Translations under genes and position numbers: made by a program
The notes under the pieces: generated by a model
Database searches by the model: none
What the model was told of the DNA's origin: nothing
What the model saw: only the letters and a program-made list of their open reading frames with translations
NCBI GenBank assembly: GCA_965644295.1
Contig: CBFFRP010000029.1
Location: 1-64,000 of the forward strand
Length of the DNA: 64,000 bases
Reading direction: 5' to 3'
Source: Paraphysomonas bandaiensis
Lineage: Eukaryota; Chrysophyceae
Shown here: positions 10,578-22,800 of the stretch, piece by piece
Layout of the letters: every line of letters begins with the position of its first letter
Numbering within the stretch: position 1 is the first letter of the stretch

Positions 10578-12081
10578 GACTTTATCAGACACAATATGCA
10601 GTGAGTTATGGCACTTGAGAAGTAGTGAGTTATCATCTCAGTTGCTTCCATCCACTTGTTTGAGTGTCAAATTATTTTCTGAGTAAATTCGGCTTCACTT
10701 TTTACATCTTTAATGTAATTTTGTCTATACATGCTGTCAATAACCATTTTCTATAGTTCATATTTTTGTCCTATGTTTTTAAGGTATTTTTACATTTTTC
10801 GATTCTAACTTATATTGTCCTGGAATTCCAAATCCTAGAATCCTATAGGAGCATGAGCGATATATCTATTCAAATGCAAATACAGCACATAGCACTACGT
10901 CGTTCTTGATTCGCCTGGGGTGGCCTCTACACAAAAACATGTTAACGTTTTTGCTATCGCAGTATGTATGGCAGGTTTTTGAGCATTCTCAACACACCGT
11001 ACCTTACGGTTGGTCATAAAAAAAGATAATATGACATGATGAAAACATCCATTTTTATAGGAGAAACTGTCAAAAACATGTGTTTTGTAAAGAAAAGTGG
11101 GATTTCAGGCCATATATATTGGATGCATTATGCTAGATCCAGGTCACCGTTTGTATCACGACAAGCACTCAGCCTACTCGACATAGGCTTGATAAAACTC
11201 GTGATAACAACATTATGACTCGAGGTTCCTAATATAGGCCGCAATATTATTTCTTACCATGCCATGAATGTTGGAAAGAAATGAAATCATTTCTTTCCAA
11301 GGTCCAAAATATTTTTATTTGATTTACCCACCGTAAGGAACGCACTTAGCATGGCAGTTTTTTGAAACAGAACACACTTCTTTTCCAGCCTTCACTTCTA
11401 CTTGTATGTATAGATACGGACACAGGCAGGTCACTACTTTACAGTTGAACTTCAGGTACACTAAACTTGCTGTGGTGGACACGATGACGTTTAGAGATTT
11501 TTGATTGGTGTTCTACTACTTTCAGGGGGAGCGAATTGGAAGGAGCCCCCAAGAATTCGAAGATCACTCAGTGTTGCTCGCACAGGGAGCTGGAGAGCAC
11601 CCGATAGACTCTCGAAGGGTCGCTAATGAGTCTATTAGAGTATTATTAACATTGAAGCCTCGTATAATGCACCTGCTGTGCAGTTATAGGGTCCAAACGA
11701 CCTCGATAGGCACATGTTGCATCATTTCCCCAGCATCTCAATGGGGCAGCGAACACCCCAAAAAGGCTATGAAGTCCATTATGGTCCGTAATGGTCATAT
11801 CAAGCGCATTCTAGTTGGATCTTGTTTAGCGATGGAGCAGGAGTGTGTTTACCGGCTTCAGTTCCTATCTATATATATATATTCAATTCAGGCGCCCTGT
11901 TAAAAAATAAATATCTAATCTTGTCCCTAATTGCAGAACTGGACTAGTCAACCACGATGATGTATGTGCGGCCTGGACCACGGTGACATAGGGACGTAGG
12001 GTAAGAAAAAAGTGGTCGTCAAATGAGTTATGTGGGACACTCTCCTTAGTCACCGTGACCGAGTTGATCACACATGGGGGG
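10578..12081. other. Intergenic, no gene; possible small inverted-repeat element
   Basis: No reading frame here resembles a protein; frames at 11036-11218 and 11505-11903 have no upstream or downstream splice partners. Two features stand out. ATGGCAGxTTTTTGA occurs as a direct repeat at about 10968 and 11351, and CCTTACGGTxGG at about 11012 is inverted near 11328, suggesting a degenerate non-autonomous element of about 370 bp. Inside it, 11271-11300 is a perfect 14-bp inverted repeat with a 2-bp loop. Confidence 0.35.
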
Positions 12082-12344
12082 TGCCCCATTCTGAGCGCGT
12101 ACTTAGGTAGAGCCGGGTGGGTACCTAACTAATACTTGATATAAGTCCCATACGTTATTTGCTAGCTACCTACTGATCCCAACTAGCTACATCATTATCA
12201 CACGGTATTCAGCGCTGAATATGCAGTGAGACCCCGGGCGGGGAACCGCTGAACTAAGCAATGTGTACATAGGTATAGGTGAGCAATCGCAGCACCCACT
12301 AGAGGGCCGCACGCAGTGATTAGTTACGCTGTCAATATGCGGCA
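12082..12344. mobile_element. MITE family A, copy 3
   Basis: A 263-bp copy of the element at 854-1140, starting TGCCCCATTCTGAG and ending CAATATGCGGCA. The right terminus carries one mismatch (GCGGCA for GGGGCA). A short internal deletion just after AGAGCCGGGTGGG distinguishes it from the other copies. It lies about 100 bp downstream of the nucleosidase stop codon. Confidence 0.75.
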
Positions 12345-12449
12345 TCCGTGATATATGACCTCGTAGAACTAATCCCACAACATAACTACAAAAGACCTTG
12401 TAATATCACTCAAGATAAGCATTAAAACTTTCATACACTGATCTCATTA

Positions 12450-13453
12450 TTAGAGATCGGCAAGCTTCTTGCCTGCTACAAATCTAACAACTTTAGGAAC
12501 CGCATCACTGAGAGACTGAGCAGCTGTCCCAAGGTTCTGTAAAAACTCTTCATGAGTAGGTCTGTCTCCATCGACGATATCAGTCACAACTTTGACACAG
12601 AAGAAGGGAAGATTTGCAAGGTGTGCCACCCAGGCAATACCAGCACCCTCCATGTCTTTCACTGACGCATCTGTCACGTACAATTATTCGAAATCAAATG
12701 CTGGTAATGTATAATGGTACCATTCTCGAGCATGATTTCATCATCCACAGAATGGTGATCCAGTGAGTTAGATGTAGTCAATACGCCCGACTTGTACCCC
12801 AATAACTGCAACGTTGACATGAATACAACACATACACATACACATGGGTACATCATTTACCGAGATAAGGTTCGGTGTGTCCACGGAGCGGTAGTGTCCG
12901 CGGGCATACTCCTCGAAACCAGGAATAGGAATTCGTCTATCATGGTTGCGGACGTCAGTTGTAATATAAACGTCCCCAATAGCGCCGCCCTTGCGGCCAA
13001 AACCGCCAACTGTACCAGCATTGATAATGATATCAGGGTGCTTGCTCTGGATGGCAATATAGGTGTTGACAGCTGCCGCGACAGTGCCGACCTGAAAAAA
13101 AATGTAAATCCGATTAGTATAAAGGGTGGTTGATTACCTCGTCGCATCCGTATACAGGACATTTTCCGTTAGTAATGAGGTTGATTTTGCATCCACTGAA
13201 TTCGCCGCAATACATTTCACATTTACTGATGTTGCAAACACTGGGCTCACGAACAAGTCCAAACTCAGCAATCATGGGAGCAGCTTCGGCTACAGAGAAT
13301 TGATTATATAAAAAGCAAGACGATTTTCGCCCATACCTTCCATTGCAACGCATATTAATATATTGGACAATACCTTATCTTCTTTAGGCTCCTGTATTCA
13401 AACCATGAAATACGCACAAGTCTTGACATGCACCATACCTGAGGGGTTGACAT
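12450..13453 (-). CDS. 5'-methylthioadenosine/S-adenosylhomocysteine nucleosidase (plant-type MTN)
   Basis: Six small exons (13439-13453, 13337-13391, 13138-13289, 12861-13091, 12721-12805, 12450-12670) join in phase to 252 residues, near the length of plant MTN enzymes. Plant MTN hydrolyses 5'-methylthioadenosine to adenine and methylthioribose in methionine salvage. Recognised motifs are the N-terminal ICVAMEAEAAPM stretch with the purine-pocket glutamate, NAGTVGGF, HDRRIPIPGF, DMEGAG with the catalytic-site glutamate, and TDIVDGDRPTxEEF with the conserved aspartate, ending GKKLADL as in plants. The acceptors and donors are all GT-AG, and the first exon encodes only MSTPQ. It should be cytosolic (no signal). 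It diverges from the prominin-like gene across 539 bp. Activity on S-adenosylhomocysteine cannot be judged from sequence. Confidence 0.9.
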
Positions 13454-13992
13454 TTTCAACTGAAGTAGTGTGGTGAGAGAATAGTCCTCTGATTAGAAAA
13501 TCTTTAATTGATATGATTAGAGTAGAGGCATATATATGCATACATACATAGATTTGATTTGTGGACATGAACTACCCCTCCTTGAGGAATACGTGGTATA
13601 CAGTCCCCGTATACCATCGTTATCTGCTCTGGACTTCAACTCCTATATACAACGTATTCTACTGTATACAGCATTGTAAATGTTCCCTTCCAAAAATTCA
13701 AACTTTCCCCTGCTGGGAACCCCCGCATACTCTCGTAGGAATACTGCTGCTGTACAGCAGTATGTACTGTATGTGTACATCTACTGCTGTAGAGTCCGTA
13801 GGGAAGGAGACAAGAAGTTGGTCTTCGTGTGTAGTGAAGTGTACCTGTAGGCGTGACACAGATACATGTGATCTTAACATACGGCACACACACACACCCA
13901 TCTATGTCCAGTGTATATATATATGCTACAAGCAGAGGAGAGTAAACACACTACTATGAGAATTCTCTTATAAATCCTGATAGTTTCCCATC
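13454..13992. promoter_or_regulatory. Divergent intergenic region with TACTGCTGTA motifs
   Basis: The region between the nucleosidase (-) and prominin-like (+) start codons carries a palindrome-like ATACTGCTGCTGTACAGCAG at 13741-13760 and CTACTGCTGTAGAG at 13781-13794. A (CA)n run lies near 13885-13899 and a TATATATA run near 13914-13923. The motif recurrence suggests regulation of both genes; this is inference. Confidence 0.35.
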
Positions 13993-16900
13993 ATGTCGAT
14001 GTCTCCAATCCCTCTCCTGCTACTGCTCTGTCATATGGCGGATGCTATCAGTCTGTTGCGGCTTAATCGTAACTTTGAGACAGAGTCGAGTAATATGGCT
14101 GATTATGATATCATATCATGCTCAGGTGAAGAAGATGAACGTGAATGTGATCCAAACAGTGAGGGGTTTGCTGATTATGCTGAGGTATGTATGTTTTGGT
14201 TGCAGTAGCGTTACGTTGTAACTGTATTATGGTTATACAGGCAGCTGTGGGGTTATATGTCGGTATTAATATCATTGGACTAGTGGCTGTCTTAATAGGA
14301 ACTGTATGTTTCATATTGTATTTATTGGTACGATGCTGCATGACCTGCTGTGGGTGTCATAGTCAGAAAAAGGCAAGTGGGGAAACTGTGATTCCAAGTG
14401 ATGAGGATGCCGCTGACAATGTGGAATATATTAGCACTCGTAAACCCATAGCCAACCCTATAAAATTAGTTTGTGGGTCTTTCGCTGTGCTGGGTATTGT
14501 AATTATGTGTATTGTGAGTAATACGCTTGGTAACAATGGCCTCACTGAGGAGAGTTCGGGAATAGTGAATGCACCAGCTGGGATTCAGCGAATATCCCAA
14601 GACTTTGAGCCGAAATTGACGCAATTGGTAATCTCTATTTCGAGTGGTGTTGTAGTCCCAACTATGTTGTCCTTGAATCGAACTATTAATGATGCAATTG
14701 ATATTCCTCTTCTTACAGAAAACATGCTTATCATTAATGAAAGCATACCAGAATTACCTGATGTTGGCGTTATGCTGGATGTACTGTACAACATCGATAA
14801 CATTACAACTGGTAATATTACATCTGACCTTGTAAACGAGCTTGGGGACCTTTTAGAGGCTTTAGATGATTCTAGAGAACGTGCCGTTGAGCTGGTTGAC
14901 CTTCTACAGGACGATGTAGATGCGATGGCGAGCGCAAACGAAGAGATGCTCGAGGCAATTGACCAGGCAAACGAGACAGTCATTGCTGCTGATGACTTTT
15001 GTGGTGAACTCATCGGCACTGATGAGGAGACAGGGGTTGCTGCAGAGGTGCACAGTGACTTGACAACCATTCAGCGCTCCCCTGCCGGTACCGTCCCCTC
15101 TGTCGGAGTGTTTGACGAGGCATCCAATGGTGAGTATGGCAGCACCAGTGAGTTACTTTCTGGTGACATGAACGGGAACTCATCTAACATTCAACTCATG
15201 AATGAGCGACTCACACTTATATACGCTAATATGTCTAGTCTTCCGAACTACTCTGTTACTGCAATGAATATCGTGGCATTGAACGAGAGTATTAATGAAG
15301 CTCTCAGCAACTCTGGTATCTTAAGCAACCTTACTGATTCATTACTTGAACTTGAGTCTTCGACGGATAGCTATCCCGATCTAAGCGCCACAGCTAGTTA
15401 CGTTAACGAGCTCTACAGTATCGTGCAATCTGTAGATGTAGACCTTGATACCGCACTGGACATTTTGGAGCAGCTAGATGATATGTTCAATACCATACCA
15501 AGTGACCTGGCTGTGTTGTACCAAGAGGTGGAGGCAGTGCGCGTTGTTAGCAAAATCCTCTCTGCATTTGAGGTCCTCACCGATCAGTTGCTTGGTGTCA
15601 ATGAAACTCTTGTAAAATTACCATCGTCTCTCGACACATTGACTGATGTTTACAGTGATATAAATGAGACCACTTCTGAATTACTGGATGACATAGACGA
15701 TATACTGGATGACATAGTGGATGCAAACGAAACTGTTGTCGGGTATTTAGACGATGCTGAGAAATATTTGGAAGATATAAATGAGATGGACGATATTCTG
15801 AATACCTCTCTTAGTAAATATGATTTTAATGCCTTCAACGACACTATAAACGATGCCTCGGAACAACTTCAGGCTGTTAATTTTAGTAGCACTTTGAATG
15901 ATGTGAACTCTTTGAGGGGTTCTCTGGAGGCACTTAGTCTTAGCAACGATCTCGTGGATGCACTGAGAGCTTTTCAAATTGGTGTGGAGGGCATGGTCGG
16001 TCTACTTCGCCGCGCTGTGGACCCTATTAATGGGGGTCCTAGTGAGGACAAAGCAGGGGATTACCTCCAACTGGCAGGGGGCTACTGCTCTGATGACAGC
16101 ACTGTGATATGTGATAATGATACTCCCTGCTTCGGGAGCTGTGTAGGCAAAGGTACTTATCGGTGTTCCAACGATGGCTCGACTCCATGTAGTAGTGATT
16201 CAAACTGTTCCGTTAGTGGTTCATACTGTCTCGTAGACTTTAGCAGGGCTGCTGATCTTCATGTTCGTCTTCGTTCTCTGTCCTCAACTGACAGTGATAT
16301 CGATGTGTCTTCCGAGCTTGACAGTTTAGATGAAGTTCTAGAAACTGATGACGTGGACTTCGATGCTGCGCATGATGCGATTACTTCTGCTGAAAACGCA
16401 GTTACCGCTGTTAACCTCACGGATGTCAACAGTATGCTATCTTATGTAGAAGACGGGCTAGATCAATTCAACATCACTGGAGCTGTTGGGGAACTAGACT
16501 ACGACTTCACTGATCTTGGAATAACTGATATTATAGAGCAGCTTGAGCCGGTAGAAGATGATGTTGCTGATTTATCTGATGAGTATCACCCCATAGTTCG
16601 CGACTACTCAACCACAATGATTGCATTTAGAGATTTTATGTTTACTGAGCTGCAGGGGTATATAAACAACCTATCCTCCAGTGCGTTAAATGCAGAGCTG
16701 AATTCTAGGGGCCCAAATGCAATGATCAAATTTATTGTGAGTCAATTTGACTCAATTACGCACTATTTCGACGAGAATCAGGATGGAATAACTGTAAAGA
16801 CAACTAGTTTTAGGGATGACGCCGGCAATTCATTCAAAGTGCTCGATAAGATGGGAGCATATGAGGTATCTGGGTATGGGGATATAGATAAGCATGGAGC

Positions 16901-18245
16901 TACGTACTATTTCCTCAGTTTATTGCGGAATAAGTCTATTGTCCAGTGGAATCACCCAATGCTCATGGGGGTGTTTGTGAACTCCGATTATGAAAAGTAC
17001 GAGGATGGAGATGTCTGTGTGACAGAGAAGTGCGAGGATCACACGATGGAGGTTCTAAACTCTGCCCCTTTAAGCGACTGGGACGATGAGTTTCCTGATC
17101 TTGATCTGTCTCTATTTCAGACTGTAGACTACACGAGAGAAGAATTATTGATCTATCTGTGGTTAGCGCCATTGTGCATTGCATTTCTTGGTTTTTTGTC
17201 GTTGGTACTTCACGCTGTACAAAAATGCACAATGGCAGAAAAGATTACGAATGGCTGCTATTTGGGTTGCATTCTATGCCAACTTCCATTTCTTTTTCTT
17301 CTGACAGCTTTTTTCTTCGCATTAGCGATTGTGATATCGGATGGATGCAACTCTTGGTCAGCGATTGGTGAGTCGTACATCACATCTTACGGTGATCCTT
17401 TCTGTGAAAATAGTCTTAGTGGTGACGGCACGTTGAGAGAGTGTTCCTTTGATACAAATATACCTGATTCAATGGGAGGAGGGAATATTACTGCTACGGT
17501 AGACATCATTTCGTGGTATCGTGGTATATTTGCCAATGATTGCTCTGGACGGCCAGACCCTTTCGCTACGCTTCTCAGATCTCTGGCTGATCAAACGAGA
17601 GATATTCCTGCTGGTGCAGTTGATCACGTTATGGAAGATAATGAATTAAACCTTCGTGACGCGCTGCTTGATATTATGGACACTGCTGCCGCAGATACAG
17701 GCACGATGATGCATAACTTTTTTGACAGCCTTGCCGATGAGGTGCTGACATGCGAAAAGGTTGCGGGGGTGATTGCGTCCGTAGACAGAGAGACATGTGA
17801 CTCGTTTGCTCCACCTATTTTCTGGATTATAGCTCCCTGGTATCTCTGTGCTTGGATAATTTGTTGTCTGGGCATTCCCAGTGCGTGCATGCGGGCTAAA
17901 ATGGAGTTGGAAAAAGTATCCCCAGAAGCTCACGTTCCGTTGCATGAAATGCCGGGTGGGGAGGAGGAAGAAATGAAGGCAGACAGTCCAGCATATCGCC
18001 CCTCGTCCACTAATAGCAATCAAATCACAAGATTTCAATCCGTCAGTAGAGATGACAGCTCCATTGGCGATGGGTTTGTGAATATTGCAACCGCTGCAGC
18101 ACTGGAAGTCGAGGATGTTGATGATACGAGGCGTTCTTTCCAGAGAAGGGAAAATGAAAGATTGAGGAAGCAAATGGTTAAGGGAACCTTATATGATGAT
18201 AAGGATGCTGTACAGATAAGGAGGGCAGGTGAAGAGGCTTTGTGA
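13993..18245 (+). CDS. Very large prominin-like five-transmembrane protein
   Basis: Two exons (13993-14184, 14241-18245) give 1398 residues. The layout is that of prominins: signal peptide (1-18), short extracellular N-terminus, TM1 at about 65-94, a short cysteine-rich cytosolic loop (RCCMTCCGC), TM2 at about 137-158, a giant extracellular loop of about 870 residues, TM3 near 1032-1056, TM4 near 1066-1095, a second extracellular loop, TM5 near 1257-1280 and a polar cytosolic tail. Prominins bind cholesterol and mark plasma-membrane protrusions. The first loop is acidic, rich in NxT/S sites and in helical heptad-like repeats, and carries an inserted eight- to ten-cysteine module at about 677-730. 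At 1398 residues it far exceeds animal prominins (about 850). Assignment rests on topology and cysteine placement rather than strong sequence identity. Confidence 0.68.
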
Positions 18246-19329
18246 TACGAATAGTAGTAAACATGAGCATAGTTCGGGAGGTAGTGACATAGTATTTATA
18301 TGGTATCTCATTTGTGCTCCTGGAAGGAGTGTTGGTTCAGTTTTCTTAGATCAAATATTATTCAATGGTATAGAGATATTTTATAATAATTATTTCAGTT
18401 GTGTGATACTAGGATACTAGGGTGCTTGTCCTACCTCATCTAGCACATTGACGTTGTCCGCGACGGGGCCTGGCAATCATAAACGATAATGCCGTAATAA
18501 TTGCGGAGACATATTTTCTTATCCCCGTTTCGTCTCAAAAAAAGCTTTTTTGACCTGAATTGGGCTCAACAGAGCGCTCATATTAGCCCAGGCAAATACA
18601 GACCTTCAACTTCAATATTCAGTTCAACAGAAACTCACTTCTATCTCAATTATGATATTGACAGTGAATTCATTATAGCACACCATAATAGAGAAACGAC
18701 AGTGATGATCCAACTTTTGAAAGCAGATCATCAAACAGTCTAAGTCTTCTTCCATTCTTAGTCGGATGCAGAAGATCATAATGATGTCACTGCAAGCGAC
18801 CTATCGTCATAACCTGAACTTCGAAACAACTTCAAGAATATTACAGAAGCGTTTAAGTGCCATATATGATGCTGTATAGGTGGTTAAGGGCAGCAGCATT
18901 CAGTACTCTCAGGATTTGGGTCACATGGTCACATCGTACTTATATCAGGATATTGTGTGCCACTCATATCATACACACTTCATTCAATCAGTTGCACTAG
19001 CAGAGGTTAAGCGTGTTGGAATGCATATGGTTCTCTACGAGAGTACTGTAGAATACGTTAAATACAATCTGAAAAAGAGTAATACGTAGTCAATGATATT
19101 ATATAGCTAAAACTGTGAAACTGAAGTATTGTAACATGACGATTCAAGATAAAATATAATGAAGTTGAACTGTGGTTGGTATGAACGAAATAAATTATCA
19201 TGTCGTTGACATATTTTACATGACAACATACACATTTGTGTATGCAATTATAATAAAGAGTTTATCTAGTTTGATTACAATAAGCTTCTCTTGACGATCC
19301 TAATTTTGAAAATGACCAACAGTCAATAT
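18246..19329. other. Intergenic, no gene; ends in a copia-like LTR edge
   Basis: No supported gene. A frame at 18880-19089 has no start ATG or splice context. At about 19247-19282 the stretch with TTTATCTAGTTTGATTAC resembles the inner end of copia-type LTRs and immediately precedes the broken gag, so part of 18700-19290 is probably the 5' LTR of that element, although I could not fix its left edge. Confidence 0.4.
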
Positions 19330-20145
19330 GGTAGCGGATGCGGAGGAGAGGAGGATAGCGTCGATATACCATGATGGTTCGACGAGAACAATGTTGATCA
19401 ATGGATTGAAGACTTTAAGACATTTCTGATGCATAAAGAGAGCAGAGTGAGGTCGTCACGAATGGCCACCAAGAGAGGAGGACTTCGGACTTCCACCGCT
19501 GAATAAGCTCGAGGCGAAGAAGTCATACAAGCAAGCGATAAAGATTACTGGAAGGCCAATGCCATCGCGTATTCGTACTGCAGGGAGGCGGTGAAGTGTT
19601 CCCTAAAAGACACTCCAGAAGTTTTATCTGAAGCGTGGGAAAACAAGTTCAGTGTGAAATCTTGTTTCGAAGGTGGGAAGCAGTACAAGATTGGAGACCT
19701 TCTTATACTCAGTATATGGATATATTGAGATGAAGCCGGAGGAGACGCCAAGGATTATGTACTGCGGTTTGAACTGCTTCTCCGAGAACTTCAGGCACTG
19801 AATCAAACGGCAACAGAGAGTTCGAAAATAAGTCGCCTAAGGGAAGGTCTTGTTAATGATGAATATGATGCATTGAATTGTGCTCTGTATTTGTTACCTG
19901 ATGATGTCTCATAAGAAATTCTATCTAAAAGATTGAGAAATTTGACGATACGAAGGCGGGGAGACGAATCCTCGACAAGAAGCGAAGGATTACGGAGGAG
20001 GAGGTATATTACACTGACAAGCCTCGCAAGAAGGAGTGAGTATCTACTTTATCGAAGAAGTGTCGTCACTGTTCAAGAAGAAGAGGTATTGTTCGTAATC
20101 ACACTACTGAACAATGCAGATCGAAGCAGCAGGAGACTTGGCAGC
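19330..20145 (+). pseudogene. Broken Ty1/copia gag
   Basis: Degenerate coding sequence with several stops and frameshifts. Readable pieces include VDQWIEDFKTFLMHKESR early (19395-19450), a middle frame (about 19535-19910) with RFELLLRELQALNQ and SKISRLREGL typical of copia gag helices, and a zinc knuckle at about 20058-20115 reading CRHC then HTTEQC, that is CX2CX9HX4C with five residues more than the canonical spacing. Internal TGA and TAA codons interrupt the middle frame at about 19726 and 19912. No protease or polymerase follows, so this is a truncated relic. Confidence 0.72.
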
Positions 20146-21301
20146 AAGGAGCACTCTTTCTTTTTTATACATTTTTGTTTTATTAGATCGTCTTATTAAT
20201 ATATATCTCTCAGTGTGGTATATACCACCACAACAGGTTTCCATTTTAACAGAAGTACAGGTTATTACAATTCTTCCTTCGTCAATTCTAATATAGAGTT
20301 CTGATGCTTTATTTATGAAAACCACACATACATATACGCTGAGAACAAATTGTATATATTACACAAAGTATCATTCCTCCAAAACTGGAGTATAATAATA
20401 GTTTGTTATTTCTTCAGCGCATTTACGAAGTTGTAGGTATACTACTCTTCTGCTAATAACTCAGTAGTATTACATTAGTACAATGAGGGGCACCCGCTTA
20501 CTGGTACAGCACTACGTAAACCGGTACAACTTAAATTGTAGTACTATTATCTTAACGGCGGATTAATGACTGACAAAGCCATACTGCCATACAATGCCAT
20601 AAATAATGATCTTCAGCATAATATATGCTGCTTCTATCCTTAAATGGTGATAGCTCAGTACAGCGGACAGCTTACCTTCATATATATCATGGGTGGCATG
20701 GCATACATGTAAATGACATACACTATTTTTCTCAGAGCTCAGCGTTAAAAGTGATTACTCTGGAGACAAAAAAATTGAGTGGGGAATTGCAATTTTCATT
20801 GACGCATTTCATTGTGATTTAATGATATGGTACATTGATTTGGTGTCAATAGAAGCCATTGTATTTTGTGGCTGGAGACATGCTGATTTTATTAAAAGCA
20901 CGTGTTTGAAAGGAATGGTTTCACTTCCAATCCTTTTAGTATCAGCTAATAGGCGTATACATGTATCTATATTCTATATATGTTGTTATTTTATTATCAT
21001 TGTTTTCAGTGCATTTAGGGCTGCTAACTACTGGTTTAATAATCAGAAAAGTTTATTTGAGAAAAAATTACTTAGAAATGTAATATTCATTAACCTGAGT
21101 TCAAATGGGGATTGACATCGCTAAGTTTAATACCCATTGGATGCTTCCGAAATGGATTTGTGCTATTGGGCTGGGAACCCAATTGTTATGAATCTTCAGA
21201 AGAATTTTCAAGTAATGCACACTAGACCCCCTGTAGCAGTGTAGTATCTTAATTAAAACTGACGTTTTGCAGTATATTACGCATCTTCTCCGAGTATTTA
21301 T
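20146..21301. other. Intergenic, nothing recognised
   Basis: AT-rich sequence with scattered short frames (for example 20822-21115) that lack splice partners or family resemblance. A fragment around 21130-21230 may be decayed coding sequence, but no product can be named. Confidence 0.4.
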
Positions 21302-22800
21302 TCATTTTCCCAACCCATTTCTCAACTGTTGAGCAGCTGATCTTAGTGGTACGTTCTTCAGACGACATTTTAACTTGTGTCCGCAACAAAACATGATATT
21401 CAGACCACACTCATCGGGGAACTCCTTGTAAAAAGTTTGTTTAGCGCTCCCAATCAAATCCGTGAGCACCAAATTATTATAAGCATCCTCACAAAGACAA
21501 ACGTTTTTTCTTTGTTTAGCACCAAGTCGCGCAAGACAATGCCACCGTTCAGGACTAATCCATCTATTGTTTGGAATTTCCACGCCAGAGATTCAAAAAC
21601 GAGCCACTCATTCACCTCATCAGCTGATGCATACACTGGACGTAGCAAAGATTTTCTGCGTTTGATAAATTGCTGTTCCCACAGCCGTTGCAAATTGCAA
21701 AACATATGCACCAATATCACTTGGATGGAGAAATCCCACTTTACGTGGGATTACTGTGTCCTCAAAATATATCACACCCTGGTCCAGCTCATAGCTTTGT
21801 GCAATATCGCTGGGAACAGTTCTGAAATTCGACAGAGAGGCCAAATTAAAGTCACTGGCGGCAAAAGCAAAGCCTGTCCCTGCGTCTTGCTTGGTTTGCA
21901 TCCACGCGTCAAACATATATTCCATGTAGTCGATGTGCGTTTGATCACCAAATATTCGATTGAAGTGATGTGTCCTTTCAAGCCGATCGATTGAAGTGAT
22001 AAAAGTTATCGATCCAGCTCGCCAGTCCCCGAGACTTCACAAACATTTCCTCAATGCTGCTCACGGAAGAAGGAAGAAGAAAAGCCTCCGAACCAATTGC
22101 TTCTGTCGTCGCTCGAATGTATCGCTTGGCAATGCAGTTCACCCATTTCGCGGAGAGTCCTAATCGGCTTTAAGTGTAGATCCTTGTATTTCCTGTCGTT
22201 CAAACTGTGAAATCTCAGATAAGATGGGTATTTGTCTCCGATATGTGGGGCACCAGGAATACAGGAAATGAGAGATCGAAGCACTGCTGCGCTTCCGCTC
22301 AAAATTACTAACACAGGTCGAGGACCAACTAATTCACCAAGGAAGTGCAGTTCACCTAATATTTGTATGGCCAACTCATCGTCTGGGGATTTGCTATACA
22401 AGCACTCCACTTCGTCAACAACAAGAAGCACGTTGATTTTATGATCAAGCAAGAAATCCACTAAATCATCACCTCCAATATCACTTACATCTTCATAATC
22501 ATATTTTTCGGCAGCCGTGCTGTAAATCAAGGTGAAGATACTTTTCATCGACTTGTCGTCTTTCATATTCCAATAAATTGTTAGCGAACTAGAGGAAGAG
22601 TTTAAAACAAATGCACACATAACCGATTTGATAACGAAGGAACCAACTCCACCGGGACCCAAAAATTATAAAACAATTTTTCTGACCTCGTAAGCACGAT
22701 GGATCGAGCTGAGTGAGTCTTGGAGCCAATTCTGACATTATTTCGCGACGGGATGTATCAAAAACTGTTCGCTCATGACGAACAGTTTCGACTCAAGTCA
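21302..22800 (-). pseudogene. Frameshifted P-loop NTPase gene, possibly RHS/Crinkler-type
   Basis: Consecutive minus-strand frames together form one decayed gene. From the 5' side, about 22800-22690 encodes ERTVFDTSRREIM and LRGQKNCFIIFG. After one frameshift a degenerate P-loop GPGGVGSF appears (22655-22640) with serine-phenylalanine where GK[ST] is expected. NVLLVVDEVECLYS at about 22430-22395 is a Walker B. A 99-codon piece to 21622, then two shifted frames to 21302, complete the C-terminal part. The order 'P-loop, Walker B, long C-terminal domain' recalls the NTPase modules of trypanosome RHS and Crinkler-RHS proteins, a class linked to transposons, but no nuclease motif is clear. The lost Walker lysine and the frameshifts mark it as dead. 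Confidence 0.5.

Noticed and set aside
10578-10592. Five extra N-terminal residues for the ABC transporter
   Set aside because: That start codon would be GTG; the ATG at 10577 is preferred.
11505-11903. 132-codon plus-strand frame
   Set aside because: No recognisable motif, no promoter motif, no splice partners; composition like the surrounding non-coding DNA.
18880-19089. 69-codon plus-strand frame
   Set aside because: Begins without an ATG, overlaps the presumed LTR region, and shows no family resemblance.
20822-21115. 97-codon hydrophobic plus-strand frame
   Set aside because: Low-complexity AT-rich composition, no splice partners, no conserved motif.
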